Source: Chromobotia macracanthus (lineage: Eukaryota; Chordata; Actinopteri; Cypriniformes; Botiidae). From it: a stretch of 64,000 nt of DNA. Positions within the stretch are counted from its first letter, which is position 1. Every line of letters starts with the position of its first letter. Positions 25,222-37,861 of this stretch are shown here, piece after piece. A program made the translations under genes and the position numbers. The notes under the pieces were generated by a model. The model saw only the letters and a program-made list of their open reading frames with translations. It was not told where the DNA came from and searched no databases. Location: assembly GCA_036877525.1 (NCBI GenBank), contig JAZGTH010000146.1:1-64000 (forward strand), written 5' to 3'.

Positions 25222-28200
25222 TATCTTTTCTATCTGTTCCACTCCTCTATTCAATTCTATTTCTTCAAGTCGATTCTGTCTATTTCCCTCCTTTTCTAAA
25301 CTATTATAGGGCCTACGTTTTCTAAGCAATTCTCGTGTTTTCTATTCTATATTTTCCCTCATTTACTAATCTATTCTGTCTCTGCTTATTGTTCTGTTCC
25401 CGCTTATTCTATTCTGTCTATTTTCCTCATTGATTCTTCTGTTTCCCTTGTTTTCTATCCTATTTCCCTTGTTTTTCAATATATTCTGTCTATTTCCCTG
25501 GAATCTGTTATGTCTATATCTCATTTTCTCATCTTCATTTACCTCTTTTTTTTTTAACTATTCTGTTTCCTTCATTTTCTAATCTATTCTGATTCCCTCG
25601 TTTTCTAATTTACTCTGTCAATTTCCAGGCTTTTTAAATCTGTTCTATCTAGTTCCTCTATATCTAATCTATTCTGTGTATTTCTCTTCTTTTCTAAGAT
25701 ATTCTATTTCCCTCGCTTTCTAAACTGTCAATGTCCCTGTTTGTACTCCGCTTTTTCTTTTTCCCTCATTTTCTAATTTATGCTGTCTAATTCCCTCTTT
25801 TCCTAATCTATTCTTATCTATTCTATATCCTAATATCCTAATCTATTCTATATCTATTGTTCACTTTATCTAATCTTTCTTCCTTTTATCCTATTCTAAT
25901 CTATATCCCTTGTTTTCTAATCAATTCTGTCTATTACCATCATTTTGTAAACTGTTCTACTTCCCTCATAGTCTATTCTATTTATTTCTGTAGTTTTGTA
26001 ATTATCTTTGTCCCTCACTTACTAATCTATTCTGATTCCCTCATTTTTTTAATGTGCTCTGTTATTTTCCCTGTCTTTTTAATCTATTTTGTCTATTTCC
26101 CTCATCCATCTTTTATTTGTATTTCCTTTTTATCTAATCTATTCTATCTATTTGCCTCCTCTAATCTATTTTATTTCTCTCCTTTTCTATTTTCCTCATG
26201 TACTAATCTATTCTGATTCTGTCATTTTCTAATTCACTCTGTCAATTTCCCTTGTTTTCTAACCTATTCTGTGTATTTCTGTCTATTTAATTTCTTTCAT
26301 TTTCTTATCCATTCCCTTTTTTCTAATCTACTCTCTATCTAATCTATCTTCATTTTTTCCTTTTTAATCTGTTTTATCTAGTTCTTTAGTTTTCTAAATA
26401 TCAATTTCACTCATTTACTAATCTATGCTGATTCCCTCATTTTCTAATTTACTTTGTCAATTTCCCTGGCCTTCAAATCTATTATGTGTATTTCCTCTTT
26501 GTCCAATCTATTTTATCTGTTTGCCTCGTTCTCTAATCTATTCTGTGTATTTTCCTTGTTTTCTAAACTATTTCCTGTTTTCTAATGTTTTCTATATTTT
26601 TCCCCCATATACTAATCTATTCTGTCTCATCCCCTCTTTATCTATTCTGTTTCCCTCTGTTTTCTAATCTTTGCCTATTTCCCTCTTCTACTAATCAGTT
26701 CTTTCTATTTCCCTCGTTTTCAAATTATTCTGTCAATGTCCCTGTGTTTTTCACTCTTATTTCCCTCATTTTCTAATCTATTCTATGTTAGCCTTGCTTT
26801 CTAATCTATTCGGTCTATTTCCCTGCTTTTCTAATCTACTCTCTGTCTAATCTATTTCCCTCATTCACTAATCTGTTCTGATTCACTTGTCTTCTAATTT
26901 ACTTGGTCAATTACCCTCGCCTTGTAATCTATTCTGTCTATTTTCCTCCTTTCTAACCTATTCTATTTCACTTCTTTTGCAATCTATTATATCTAATTCC
27001 CTCATTTTATAATCTATTCTGTCTATTTCCCTCCATCTAATCTATCTTTCTTTTTTCCTAATCTAATCTATCTATTTTCCTTGTTTTCTAATGTATTCTA
27101 TCTGTTTCCTTCCTTTTCTAATCTGTTCTCTTTAGTTCCATCTTTATCATAACCTATTCTGTCTATTTTCCTTGTTTTCTTATCTATTCTATCGATTTCC
27201 CTGGCTTTCTAAACTATTCTGTCTATTTCGTACATTTTCTAATCTATGTGTCTAATAGCCTCTTCTCCTAATCTATTCTATCTGTTTGCCTTGTTCTCTA
27301 ATCTATTCTTGCTATTTGTCTAGTTTTCTAAACTGTTTTGTCTAATTCACTGTTTTCTATCCTATTCTGTCTATTTCCTTTGTTTTCTAAATTATTCTAT
27401 TTCCCCCATTTACTAATCTATTCTGTTTATTTCCCACTTTTTCTAATTTATTCAGATTCCCTCTTTTTCTGATCTATTCTATTTCTGTCATTTTCTAATC
27501 TATTTCCCTTCGTTTCCTTATCTGTTCTATCTATTTCTGTTGTTTTCCAAATATCTAGTTTTCTTATTTACTAATCTATTTAGTCTATTTCCCTCTTTTT
27601 CTAATTTATGCTGTCTATTCCACTTTTCCTAATCTATTCTTTCTGTTAGCCTTGTTCTCTATTCTGTCTAATTCCCTGTTTTCCAATCTACTCTCTATCT
27701 AATCTTTCTTCATTTTTCCTAATATATTCTATTTCCTTTCCTTTCTTTTTTCTGTCTGTTTTCATCATTTTCTAAACCATTTTACTTCCCTCATAGTTTA
27801 ATCTGTTTTATCTCGTTCTGTAGTGTTCTAAATATCTATTTCTCCCATTCACTATACTATTCTGATTCACTAGTCTTCTAATTTACTCTGTCAATTACCC
27901 TGGCTTTCTAATCTATTGTCTATTTCTTTCTTCAACTAATCTATCAATATTCTTCTTTTTCATGACCTATTCTGTCTATTGGCCCCGTTTTCTAAGGTAT
28001 TCTGTTTCCCATCTACTCTTTCTATTTCCCTCATTTTCAAATCTATGCTGTCTAATTCCCTCTTTTCCTAATCTATTCTATGTGTTTGCCTTGTTCTCTA
28101 ACCTATTTGGTCTATTTCCCTCCTTTTCTAATCTGTCTTTTTTCCTTATCTAATCTGTTTTTTTCCTTATCTAATCTATCTATTTTCCTTGTTTTTCTAT

Positions 28201-31200
28201 CTATTCTGATTCCCTCGTTTTCTAATTTACTCTGTTAATTTCCCTGACTTTTTAAACTGTTCTGTCTATTTCACTTGTTTTCTAATCTATTCTGTTTTCT
28301 CTCCTTTTCTAAGGTATTCTATTTCCCTCGCTTTTTAATCTATTTTATGTCCCTTGTTTCTTATCTGTTCTGTCTTTTCCCTCGTTTTCTAATCTATACT
28401 GTCTAATACCCTCTTCTCCTAACCTATTCTATCTGTTTGTATGGTTCTCTAATCTATTCTGTCTGTTTGTCTAGTTTTCTAAATTATTCTATTTCCTTCA
28501 TTTACTTATCTATTCTGTTTATTTCCCTCGTTTTCTAATCTATTCCCCTTGTTTTCTTATCTATCCTGTCTATTTCTGTCGTTATTTTAAGCTATTCTAT
28601 TTCCCTCTCAGTCTAATCTATGCTGTCTATATCTCTCGTTTTCTATTGTCTATTTCCCTCATTTTCTAAACTATTCTATTTCTCTTGTTTTCTAATCTAT
28701 TTTTAATCTGTTCTGATTCCCTGTATCCCTGTTTTTCTAACCTGTATATTTCTGTCGTTTTCTAAACTATTTTACTTCCCTCATAGTCTTATCTGTTTTA
28801 TCTAGTTCTGTAGTTTTATCAATATCTATTTCCCGCATTCACTAATCTATTCTGATTTACTCTGTCAATTTCCCTGGCTTTCTAATCTGCTCTTTCTGTT
28901 TCCAACGTTTTCTAATCTATTCTGTCTATTTCCCTCTTCATCTAATCTATCAGTATTCTATTCATGACCTAGTCTGTCTATTGGCCCTATTTTCTAAGAT
29001 ATTCTGTTGCCCATTTTCAAATCTGTTTGGTCTGTTTCCCTCCTTTCCTAATCTACTCTATTTCTCAGTTTATCTAATCTTTCTTCCTTTTTTTCTAATA
29101 TATCTAGTTCCCTTGTTCTCTAATCTATTTCCCTCTTTATCTAATCTATCAATATTCTTGTTTTCTAACCAGTTTTATCTATTTCCCCCATTTTCTAATC
29201 TGTTCTGTATTTTCACTGATTTACTAATCTATTCTGTCTCATTCCCTCTTTATCTAATCTATCTTTCTTTTTTCCTAATCTAATCTATTTTCCTTGTTCT
29301 CTAGTCTATTGTCTATTTCCCTCCTTTTCTAATCTATTCTGTCTAATTCCCTCTTTATCATAACCTATTCTGACTATTTCCATATCTATTATGTCTATAT
29401 GTCTCTTTTTCTAACGTCCATTTACCTCCTTTTCTAATCTATACTGTTTCCCTCATTTTCTAATTTATTCTAATTTCCCTGACTTTCTAAACTATTCTGT
29501 CTATTTTGCATGCTTTTTAATCTATTCTGTCTTTTTCCTTGTTTTCTGATCTATGCTGTCTAATAGCCTCTTCTCCTAATCTATTCTATGTTTACCTTGT
29601 TCTTTAATCTATTCTGTCTATTTGTCTAGTTTTCTAAACTATTTTGTCTAATTCCCTGTTTTCTATCCTATTCTGTCTATTTCTGTCATTTTGTAATCTG
29701 TTCTGTTTAATTCCCTCTTTATCATAACCTATTGTTTATTTCCATATAATCTATTATGTCTATATGTCTCTTTCTAACGTCCATTTACCTACTTTTCTAA
29801 ACTATTGTATTTCATGTTTTCTAATATATACTGTTTCCATCATTTTCTAATTTGCTCTGTTAATCTATTTAGTCTATTTCCCTCTTTCTAATCTATTCTG
29901 ATTCCCTCGTTTTCAAATGTACTCAATTTCCCTGGCTTTCTAATATATGAAGTCTATTTCTATTGTTTTCTAAATTATTCTATCATATCTATGCTGTCTA
30001 ATTCCTCTTTTCCTAATCTATTCGGTCTATTTCCCTGCTTTTCTAATCTGTTCTGTCTAATTCCCTGTTTTCTGATCTACTCTCTATCTAATCTTTCTTC
30101 ATTTTTCCTAATCTATTCTATTTCCCTTCTTATCCTGTCTATTTCCATCATTTTCAAAACTATTTTACTTCAATAATAGTTAAACCTGTTTTATCTAGTT
30201 CTGTAGTTTTTTAAATATCTATTTCCCTCATTCACTAATCTATTCTGATTTACTAATCTTCCAATTTACTAAAATCTAATTTTCCCTGGCTTTCTAATCT
30301 ATTCTGTCTATTTCCCACTTCATCTAATCTATGAATATTCTTTTTCATGACCTATTCTGTCTATTGGTCCCGTTTACTAAGCTATTCTGTGTCCTGTTTT
30401 CTAATCTACTCTTTCTATTTCCCTTATTTTCAAATCAAATTTCAATTTCAAATTACCTCTTTTCATAATCTATTCTGTGTTTGCCTTGTTTTTCTAATCT
30501 ATTTGGTCTGTTTCCCTCATTTTCTAATTTACTCTGTTAATTTCTCTGTCTTTTTAAACTGTTCTGTCTATTTCTCTCCTATTCTATTTCTCTTGCTTTT
30601 TAATCTGTGTCCCTTGTTTCTTATCTGTTCTGTCCCTTGTTATCTATTCTATCTGTTTGCCTTGTTCTCTAACCTATTCTGTCTATTTCTGTCATTATTG
30701 TAAGCTTTTCTATTTCCCTTACCCCATCTATTTCTTTCTTTTTCTAATCTATTTTGTCTGTTTCCCTGTTGTCTATATCTCTGGTTTTCTAATGTCTGTT
30801 TATCTCCTTTTCTAAACTATTCTAATTCCTATGTTTTCTAATCTTTACTGTTTCCCTCATTTTCTCATCTATTCCATCTATTTCCCTTATTTGCTAGTCT
30901 GTTCTGTCTTTCTCTTTTTCTAATCTATTCTGTTTATTTCCCTCTATATAATCTATCTATATTCATTTTCCTAACCTATTCTGTCTATTTTCTATAATTT
31001 CTAATCTGTTCTGTCCAATTCCCTCTTTATCATAACCTATTGTCTATTTCCATATAATCTATTATGTCTCTTTTTCTAATGTCTATTTACCTCCTTTTCT
31101 AAACTATTGTATTTCATGTTTTCTAATATATACTGTTTACATCATTTTCTAATTTGCTCTGTTAATTACCCTGGCTTTCTAAACTATTCTATTTCACACA

Positions 31201-31820
31201 TTTTCTAATCTATTCTGTCTATTTCTCTCCTTTTCTAAGATATTCTATTTCCCTCGCTTTTTAATCTATTGTATGTCCCTTGTTTCTTATCTATGCTGTC
31301 TAATTGCTTCCACCTAATCTATCTGTTTGCCTTGTTCTCTAATCTATTCTGAAAAGAAAACTAGAAAATCTAGAAAATTCTAATTGATTTGTCACATTTC
31401 ACATTCTCATGTATTTTGTCCATTTTCCCTTGCTTTCTAATCTATTCTATTTCCCTCCTAATCCAATCTATACATATTTCGTCCTAATTTTTCCTGTCTC
31501 TCTCCATTTCTAAACTATCCTTTTTCCCTTACTTTCTAAGAAAAAGGGAAACTGCCTATCTGATCTATTTTGTCTTTTCCCTCTGTTTTCTCTCTCATTC
31601 TTTCATCTGTTTCTAATCTATTTTATCTATTTACCTTGTTTTCTGTTTCTTGTTTTCTAATCTATTTCTCTTTTTTTTTTGTCAGTTTACCTAATTTTCT
31701 AATCAGTTGTATTTTCCTTGCTTTCTAATCTATTCTTTTTCTCTCTGTTCTAATTTGTTTAGTCTATTTACCTTGTTTTCTTTCCTTTTCCATCTGCTTT
31801 CATCTTTTCTGTCAATTTAT
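25222..31820. repeat. Large CT-rich minisatellite, about 30 bp unit
   Basis: The array is made of variants of a unit with the order CTATTCTGTCTATTTCCC then TCATTTTCTAAT, about 30 bp, with many truncated and mixed units. The + strand is almost free of G and low in A, so the minus strand is polypurine (GA-rich). It is more degenerate than the CA-rich array. Short interruptions occur at about 31345-31420 and about 31530-31560. Open frames over it encode only Ser/Phe/Leu/Tyr-rich low-complexity peptides and are not genes. Two to three units of the same type sit at 9475-9545. Confidence 0.95.
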
Positions 31821-31958
31821 TTAACAAAGTAAATACAACATCTCCCTTGTTAGCAACAAACCACAGGAAAATCAAAAGCATGTAAACTGCAAACCAGAAC
31901 ATCAAGTGCAAGTGACTAATTTTATACTGGTGTAAAAATCACCTTAAAACTAAACTGG

Positions 31959-32330
31959 CTGTTCACACTTAAGGCATGTTAGAAAAAAAGAGATCCATAT
32001 CTAATTTATTTCCACATTTGAAAGTGGCCCAGATCCTGTCTGAAATGTCAAACTGAATGTCAGATTGGTTTATAGGTGTTCATGGTATCAGGCAATTAAA
32101 AATAGTTGGGAAACACATTACAACAAGGTTCCCTTTGTTAACATTACAGACATCCCACCTATCCCGGAAGTTCTGGGAGTCTCCTGCATATTCGTAGTGG
32201 CTCCCTGATGCCAAATTAGAGAAAAATCGTGTGAGCGAGCGACAGAGACATGTAGTGATATAAGCCGCATCTCATTTCGGAGGCTGCGCAATGAGACGCA
32301 ATTATAGTAAGTTTTGAATTGCAACAGAAT
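31959..32330. repeat. Duplicated flank, copy B, with transposon-end fragments
   Basis: The first 190 bp align loosely with 9589-9760. From about 32145 the block ACATCCCACCTATCCCGGAAG / TTCTGGGAGTCTCCTGCAT follows, a type of sequence found in fish dispersed repeats. This insertion is not seen in copy A. Confidence 0.55.
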
Positions 32331-32784
32331 GGTTAAATGAACGTTTCAAGATCTGCTGTGTGCTTGTGCTAGAGGTTACGATAATGATTTAACTAAATGT
32401 GTCTCAACATCTGAAATACGAGCTTTTTCGGGCTAAACATCATTTTTACTTTAAAACGTGGAACATTTCAGAGACGTAAACACGTCCACATAATACCCAC
32501 AGAACCACAAAATATCACAATAAGTTTTCATTATTATATAACTGTCATTGCGCGAAGTTTATGTGCGGATATCTCGGATGGTAGGATATTGATTGGATAA
32601 AGAAATCCTTATTAATCAATTTAATCAGTTTGAACTGGGCCACATTCAGCTGTGGTCTGACCGTAGCCATATTTTGGTAATGTAAGCATGTATACGAACT
32701 GCATATAATAAAATTGTAAACGCATTAAAGTTATTTAAATTATACTTTTAAGATATGGTCTATAAACTACATATTCCTATGAGA

Positions 32785-32968
32785 ACTTACCTCCGCAGAG
32801 TCTGATCACGACTGAAGCAGGTTTGCAGAATCGCACCCTTATATAGGAGTTCGTCTGTTTCTGCGTCTTTAGCGTCATAATGCAGTAACGTTCTAACGTT
32901 CTGAAGCGCGCAAATACTGTCAAGATCGCCATTGGTCAGTTCTGGAGCGTTCCCACGTGGGCCGCAGG
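32785..32968 (-). promoter_or_regulatory. Minus-strand TATA promoter-like module with splice donor, copy B
   Basis: It has the same architecture as 10743-10925: CACGTG (32954-32959), CCAAT box (32931-32935), doubled AACGTT, TATA box (about 32838-32845) and CTCTGCGGAG before GTAAGT, with the exon ending at 32791. Between the TATA box and the CCAAT box the two copies differ at about one base in 95, far less than neighbouring DNA. Transcription would run left, into the CT-rich minisatellite, giving a GA-rich RNA. Confidence 0.5.
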
Positions 32969-33469
32969 AGCACTATTGGTGCCATTGCAAGTATGACACG
33001 GTCATCAAAACAAACTGTTGCTTCACATGCGACAGATTTCGCGCTTGACGACTAAAATCTGAATCTAAAATTTGAATGCTTTTTTGTGAAAATTTGTGCT
33101 TCATGCGCTGTTCAGTGTTCTTGTCCTGTTTTTTTGTAGGTAAATCACTCTGTAGGAACAACATCGCCCTCTACAGGTAAAGCTACGAATACGTATTGAC
33201 GACATACTGTACTCTTGATAGTAAATGCAATGAGGTTGCCATTTCCATAAAACTCCACATCTTCACATTAACATCTTTTAAACAGTTTTTTGAAGTCTGA
33301 TAACAGCCCAACTTACACTTTTACAATTACATACAGTTGTAACTTGTAATCATTTTCCAAATGTGTTACCTTAGTAACAGTATGTAGCTTATATTCAGTT
33401 CATATTAAGATCTATAACTTTTAATTAGAGACTTTGTTGGGGTTTGATCACTGCCTGAGCAAATCATCA

Positions 33470-33990
33470 GAGCACTTTTTTTGAAAAAGGGGCAAAAATG
33501 TATTGAAGGGGCAGCCTAAACCATAACAATGACCATGATCAAAGTGATATAAATATGGTGGCTTGTTTTAGTTGGGCAGTAAACAGACACTCAGAATAAC
33601 CTAGCAACTGCGTAACAACACACTTAAAAACAACTCACAACACCCTAGCATGTGTTGACAGCTTTTCAACAAGCAATTTCTGAAAATGTATGGCAAGTCA
33701 GGTTCAATTAGAAAATTTCCTGCTTTGTTTATAAACGACACCAAACTGATCTGATGTTTGTAAATAAACGTATAATAGTGCAGTACCTGTGCATGATAAG
33801 AGTTATTTTGTCAACAGGTTCTAATTGTCTTGGAGGTCCTTTAAACACCAAGCAGGGAGACAGTGTTAATTCACCTGAGAAGACCATCACAGACCGCAGC
33901 CGACTGGATCCACGCTCAGATGATGAGGACACGTCAGGTTTTATATACTGTTTATCATTTCTCCATCCAACCATGTGAATTTCTCTTCAC
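33470..33990 (+). pseudogene. Truncated nek3 duplicate: one isolated penultimate exon
   Basis: The exon at 33818-33932 matches nek3 exon 12 (19715-19829): same 115-nt length, same acceptor TTTTGTCAACAG, same donor context GACACGTCAG, and an open frame SNCLGGPLNTKQGDSVNSPE...DDEDT. Intron sequence on both sides also matches (33510-33815 with 19425-19714; 33940-33985 with 19850-19900). The kinase exons 1-11 and the last exon are absent from this copy. It is therefore a relic of a duplicated nek3, without any catalytic part. Confidence 0.85.
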
Positions 33991-35015
33991 TCCTCATCTG
34001 CCTCATAAATCAAAACACACAAGGTACTACATTCAAAATAATTTGTAATTAACTAAATGTAAAAAAAACTATGAATATAATATAATATTTCTGAATAACT
34101 AAAAGAGCAAGCCAAAACAACAACAACAAACTTCAATAACTAAATCCAAGTAACCTAAATAATCCACAGAATACAAAGAATACCATAAACAACAAAGGCT
34201 TCCCTAACTTCCTGCCTAGGATTAAACGGAAGAAAAGGTAAACATAAAAATAATCATCTGTTCTCTTAACATAAGTATTTACAAAGTATAACTACACCAA
34301 CATAAACTAGATAACATCTCTAGAATAGGGATTGCTACAATTCTACTCTACCCATAGGTCACAAAAAATACAATCAAACTGGTAAACAAAAGGAATCCAG
34401 CTACCGAAATGTCTCATTCCAGATGCTTTAACTCGCAGCTTTTATTTCAGCCCCTTGTCATCCAATCCCATCTTATCTCCAGTCAAAAGGCCCGATATTA
34501 TTAACCCTCAGCTGAAGAAGGAACCTATAACAAGACAATGGGAAACAAGAACAACATAACACACATCCTAGATGTAACAAAATATAGCATAAGTTAAGAC
34601 CTTTGTTTATTTATTTGTTTATTTGCTCTGCTTTAGTAGATTTCTTTTCAGTTTTATGTCAAGTTTTTTTCTAAAGAGGTAAAGGCCTACAAATACATAA
34701 TTTTTTTTTCTGTAATGTTAACATTGGCGTGTTTATCACTCCTGAACTGAACAGACATCTTTGATGCTCATTTCCTTTCCCAGTAACACATTTGGTCTCT
34801 TTGTACACTTTATCTGTGTCTGTTTTCACTCTGACAGTCTTTGCTCATATAACAACAGCTGTAGAAGCACATCTGAAAGCACTTACGAGTCCTGGCGCAC
34901 ATGCCGTGCCATGCTTTGCATTTGACCTGAACGTGGTAAAGGAAATGTGTTTCACCACCAGGTGGAGTCTGATTTTGCAAACGAAACGTTCAAAGGACAG
35001 TTTAAAGGACAGTAC
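33991..35015. other. Spacer, no gene seen
   Basis: AT-rich sequence with A-rich runs (about 34120-34400). The frame at 34792-35019 has no recognisable domain. Confidence 0.5.
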
Positions 35016-35019
35016 GTAG

Positions 35020-35190
35020 AAATTGAAAATCCCGGCATCATTTATTCACCCCTTAAATTGTTCTAAACCTGGATAAATTTCATTGTTTTGCTGAACACAA
35101 AGGAAGATATTTTTAAGAATGTTTGCATTACAACAGTTTTGGAACACCATTGACTTCCATAGTATTTTTTCCTACTATGAAAGTTAAAGT
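35020..35190 (+). repeat. Dispersed fish repeat (ATCATTTATTCACCCC type)
   Basis: CATCATTTATTCACCCCTTA, AATTGTTCTAAACCTGGATA, TTGTTTTGCTGAACACAAAG, GAAGATATTTTTAAGAATG and CATTGACTTCCATAGTATTT occur in order. This is a very common teleost dispersed repeat by familiarity. It is related to the pieces at 10050-10141 and 15600-15722. Confidence 0.7.
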
Positions 35191-35294
35191 CAAATGTTGG
35201 GATGGCAAATTATTAAAATATTATACTACTAATAATTATGTTAGAATATTACTTTATTTTGTATATTATATATAATATTTATTATATAGCCATA

Positions 35295-36506
35295 CAGGTG
35301 AAACTCGAAAAATTAGAATATTGTGCAAAAGTTCATTTATTTTAGTAATTAGTAACTTAAACGGTGAAACTAATGTATGAGAGCCGTGATTTGTCATAAT
35401 TGAGATGATTATGGCACAGCTTATGATCAAAATCCACAATCTCAGAAAATTTGAATATTACATGCAATCAATAAAACAAGGATTGTACATAGAACAATAT
35501 CGGACCTCTGAAAAGTATAAGCATGCATATGTACTCAGTACTTGGTTTGGGCCCCTTTTGCAGCAATTACTGCCTCAATGCGGCGTGGCATGGAAGCTAT
35601 CAGCCTATGGCACTGCTGAGGTGTTATGGAAGACCAGGATGCTTGAATAGCGGCCTTCAGCTCTTCTGCATTGTTCGGTCTCATGTCTCTCATCTTTTTT
35701 TTGGCAATGCCCCATAGATTCTCTATGGGGTTCAGGTCAGGCAAATTTGCTGGCCAGTCAAGCACAGTAATCCCACGGTCATTGAACCAGGTTTTGGTGC
35801 TTTTGGCAGTGTGGGCAGGTGCCAAGTCCTGCTGGAAAATGAAGTCAGCATCCCCATAAAGCTCGTCTGCGGAAGGAAGCATGAAGTGCTCCAAAATCTC
35901 CTGGTAGACGGCTGTGTTGACCCTGGACTTAATGAAGCACAGTGGACCAACACTAGCAGATGACATGGCTCCCCAAATCAACACAGACTGTGGAAACTTC
36001 ACACTGGACTTCAAGCATCTTGCAGTGTGTGCCTCCATTCTTCCTCCAGAGTCTGGGTCCTTGGTTTCCAAATGAGATGCAAAACTTGCTTTGGACCACT
36101 GAACAACAGACCAGTTCTTTTTTTCTTTAGCCCAGGTAAGCTGGTAAACTTCTGACATTGTTTGTTGTTCAGGAGTGGCTTAACAAGAGGAATATGACAT
36201 TTGAAGCCCATGTCCAGGATCCGTCTGTGTGTGGTGGCTCTTGATGCACTGACTCCAGCCTCAGTCCACTCCTTGTGAAAGTCCCCAACACTTTTGAATG
36301 GCCTTTTCTGACAATCCTCTCCAGGCTGCGGTCATCCCTGCTGCTTGTGCACCTTTTTCTTCCACACTTTTGCCTTCCACATAACTTTCTATTAATGTGC
36401 TTTGATACAGCACTTTGGGAACATCCAACTTAGTTTCACCTTTTAAGTTGCATTACTGAAATAAATTAACTTTTGCATGATATTCTAATTTTTCGAGTTT
36501 CACCTG
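35295..36506 (-). mobile_element. Tc1-type DNA transposon, shortened
   Basis: The ends are CAGGTGAAACTCGAAAAATT (35295) and its inverted complement AATTTTTCGAGTTTCACCTG (ending 36506), both next to TA. Terminal inverted repeats are short, about 28 bp of clear match. The element is 1212 bp, smaller than a full Tc1 element, and belongs to a different family from the one in nek3. Confidence 0.92.
35535..36211 (-). pseudogene. Tc1-type transposase, frameshifted
   Basis: The main frame (36158-35535, 207 codons) holds the catalytic region: VLIWGAMSSASVGPLCF, FQQDLAPAHTAKSTKTWF (second Asp) and LPDLNPIENLWGIAKKKM (Glu), ending at its natural stop. The preceding part, MGFKCHIPLVKPLLNNKQ, is in another frame (36211-36011), so the gene is broken by at least one frameshift. 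Further upstream, 36212-36450 retains only a short, degraded N-terminal part. Confidence 0.88.
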
Positions 36507-36509
36507 TAT

Positions 36510-37820
36510 AACACACAACAAATTACTGAGTGATAAACTCAGTGTTGAGCAGTCAGTGTAAATATCTGTTGTTTAGTTACAAATATCACACGCCTTACCA
36601 CTTGTTTAGTGTTACTGTATAGTGTTAATTTTGGATGTTGACTTGAAATCAAAATTTGTGCATTAGCAGAGCGTTTTCAGTTTTCCAATTACCCAATTAC
36701 CATCATCCTTCTTGACTTGGATTTGTTTTCACGCAATGCAATGCATTCCAAGGTGTAGTATTAATTTAACTTGATGACTAAAACTAACTTTATATACTTT
36801 ATATACTGTTTGCAAGGTTATTTCTAATTTTAGATTTTGTTGTTTACTGCTGTCATCTTTTTAATGTCAGTTTAATTGTGCGGTTTCTCCTTTAAGTCAG
36901 AGAGCTGCTGTTTAATCCTATGGTATATAACATTTAACAGGTAAACAGAGATAAAAATGTGGCGTGCTTTAACGTTTAGTAAGGGACAAGACTGCTAAGA
37001 TAATCTTCAGTTTTTTTTCTCAATCCCTATGACAGGGCCAAGTATGCCCCAGGACAATGAAAAGGGTGAAGATAACACACAAAAGTACACCACTTTTCTG
37101 CATGTTACTTATTTAATAAAATAATGTCGTAGGTTTAGCATTTTACACCATGAAGGTATTGTGTTGATGTCCTGTCACTTAGTTGTCTCATGTTTATGAT
37201 ATTCATGTTTTAAAATGTGTGACAGACATGCGTTACTATGTGAGTAAACCTGACAAGAGTTAAACTTTAGCTCAATTATTATAGTGTTCACAACTGTCAG
37301 TTCCCAGTAATCGTAAAGATTAACTTCAATTGGCTATGTGACAATTCCTTGTGAGGTATGCATTTGTCAAAAGTATCGCTCATCAGATGTTTGCACTTGT
37401 GTTTTTAATACATGCATTTATTAAAAATGGTAATTTTGCTGTTTTGATGCGTCATGCAAAATTTAAATCTTACATTTTATTGTGGGTTTATTTTACCACT
37501 CAATAAACTCTTTTACAATAAACTAATTTCTTCATTCTTAGTTTAACTTTATATTTTCAAAATAATCTTAGTTTACATGTTACATGCCATCTTCCCATAG
37601 CATTTCAAAATTAAAGTTTTTACAATATTTACATATAATCAGCATTAAATAAATACCCTAGATATGTTTGATTTATCACCACAGTGTGTTAAATGTTTAC
37701 ACTTGCAAGTGATTTCTAAACACCATAAGTTTTAAAAAATGACACTCAAATGGACCTGTATGTTCACTTGGAAAGTGGTAATTTTAACAATCATAGTGTC
37801 AAATAGTGCCAACGTTATTT
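36510..37820. other. AT-rich spacer, no gene seen
   Basis: Unique-looking AT-rich sequence without long open frames, recognised repeats or RNA genes. Confidence 0.55.
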
Positions 37821-37861
37821 TGCTGTGTGTAATGTTACATTATGGCTATTATGCCTGCAGT

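Noticed and set aside
25857..30703. Ser/Phe/Leu/Tyr-rich frames in the CT-rich array that look like membrane proteins
   Set aside because: Low-complexity translation of a pyrimidine-rich minisatellite, not conserved coding sequence.
35535..36211. Transposase frame as a host gene
   Set aside because: It lies inside a TA-flanked element with inverted ends and carries Tc1 catalytic motifs.
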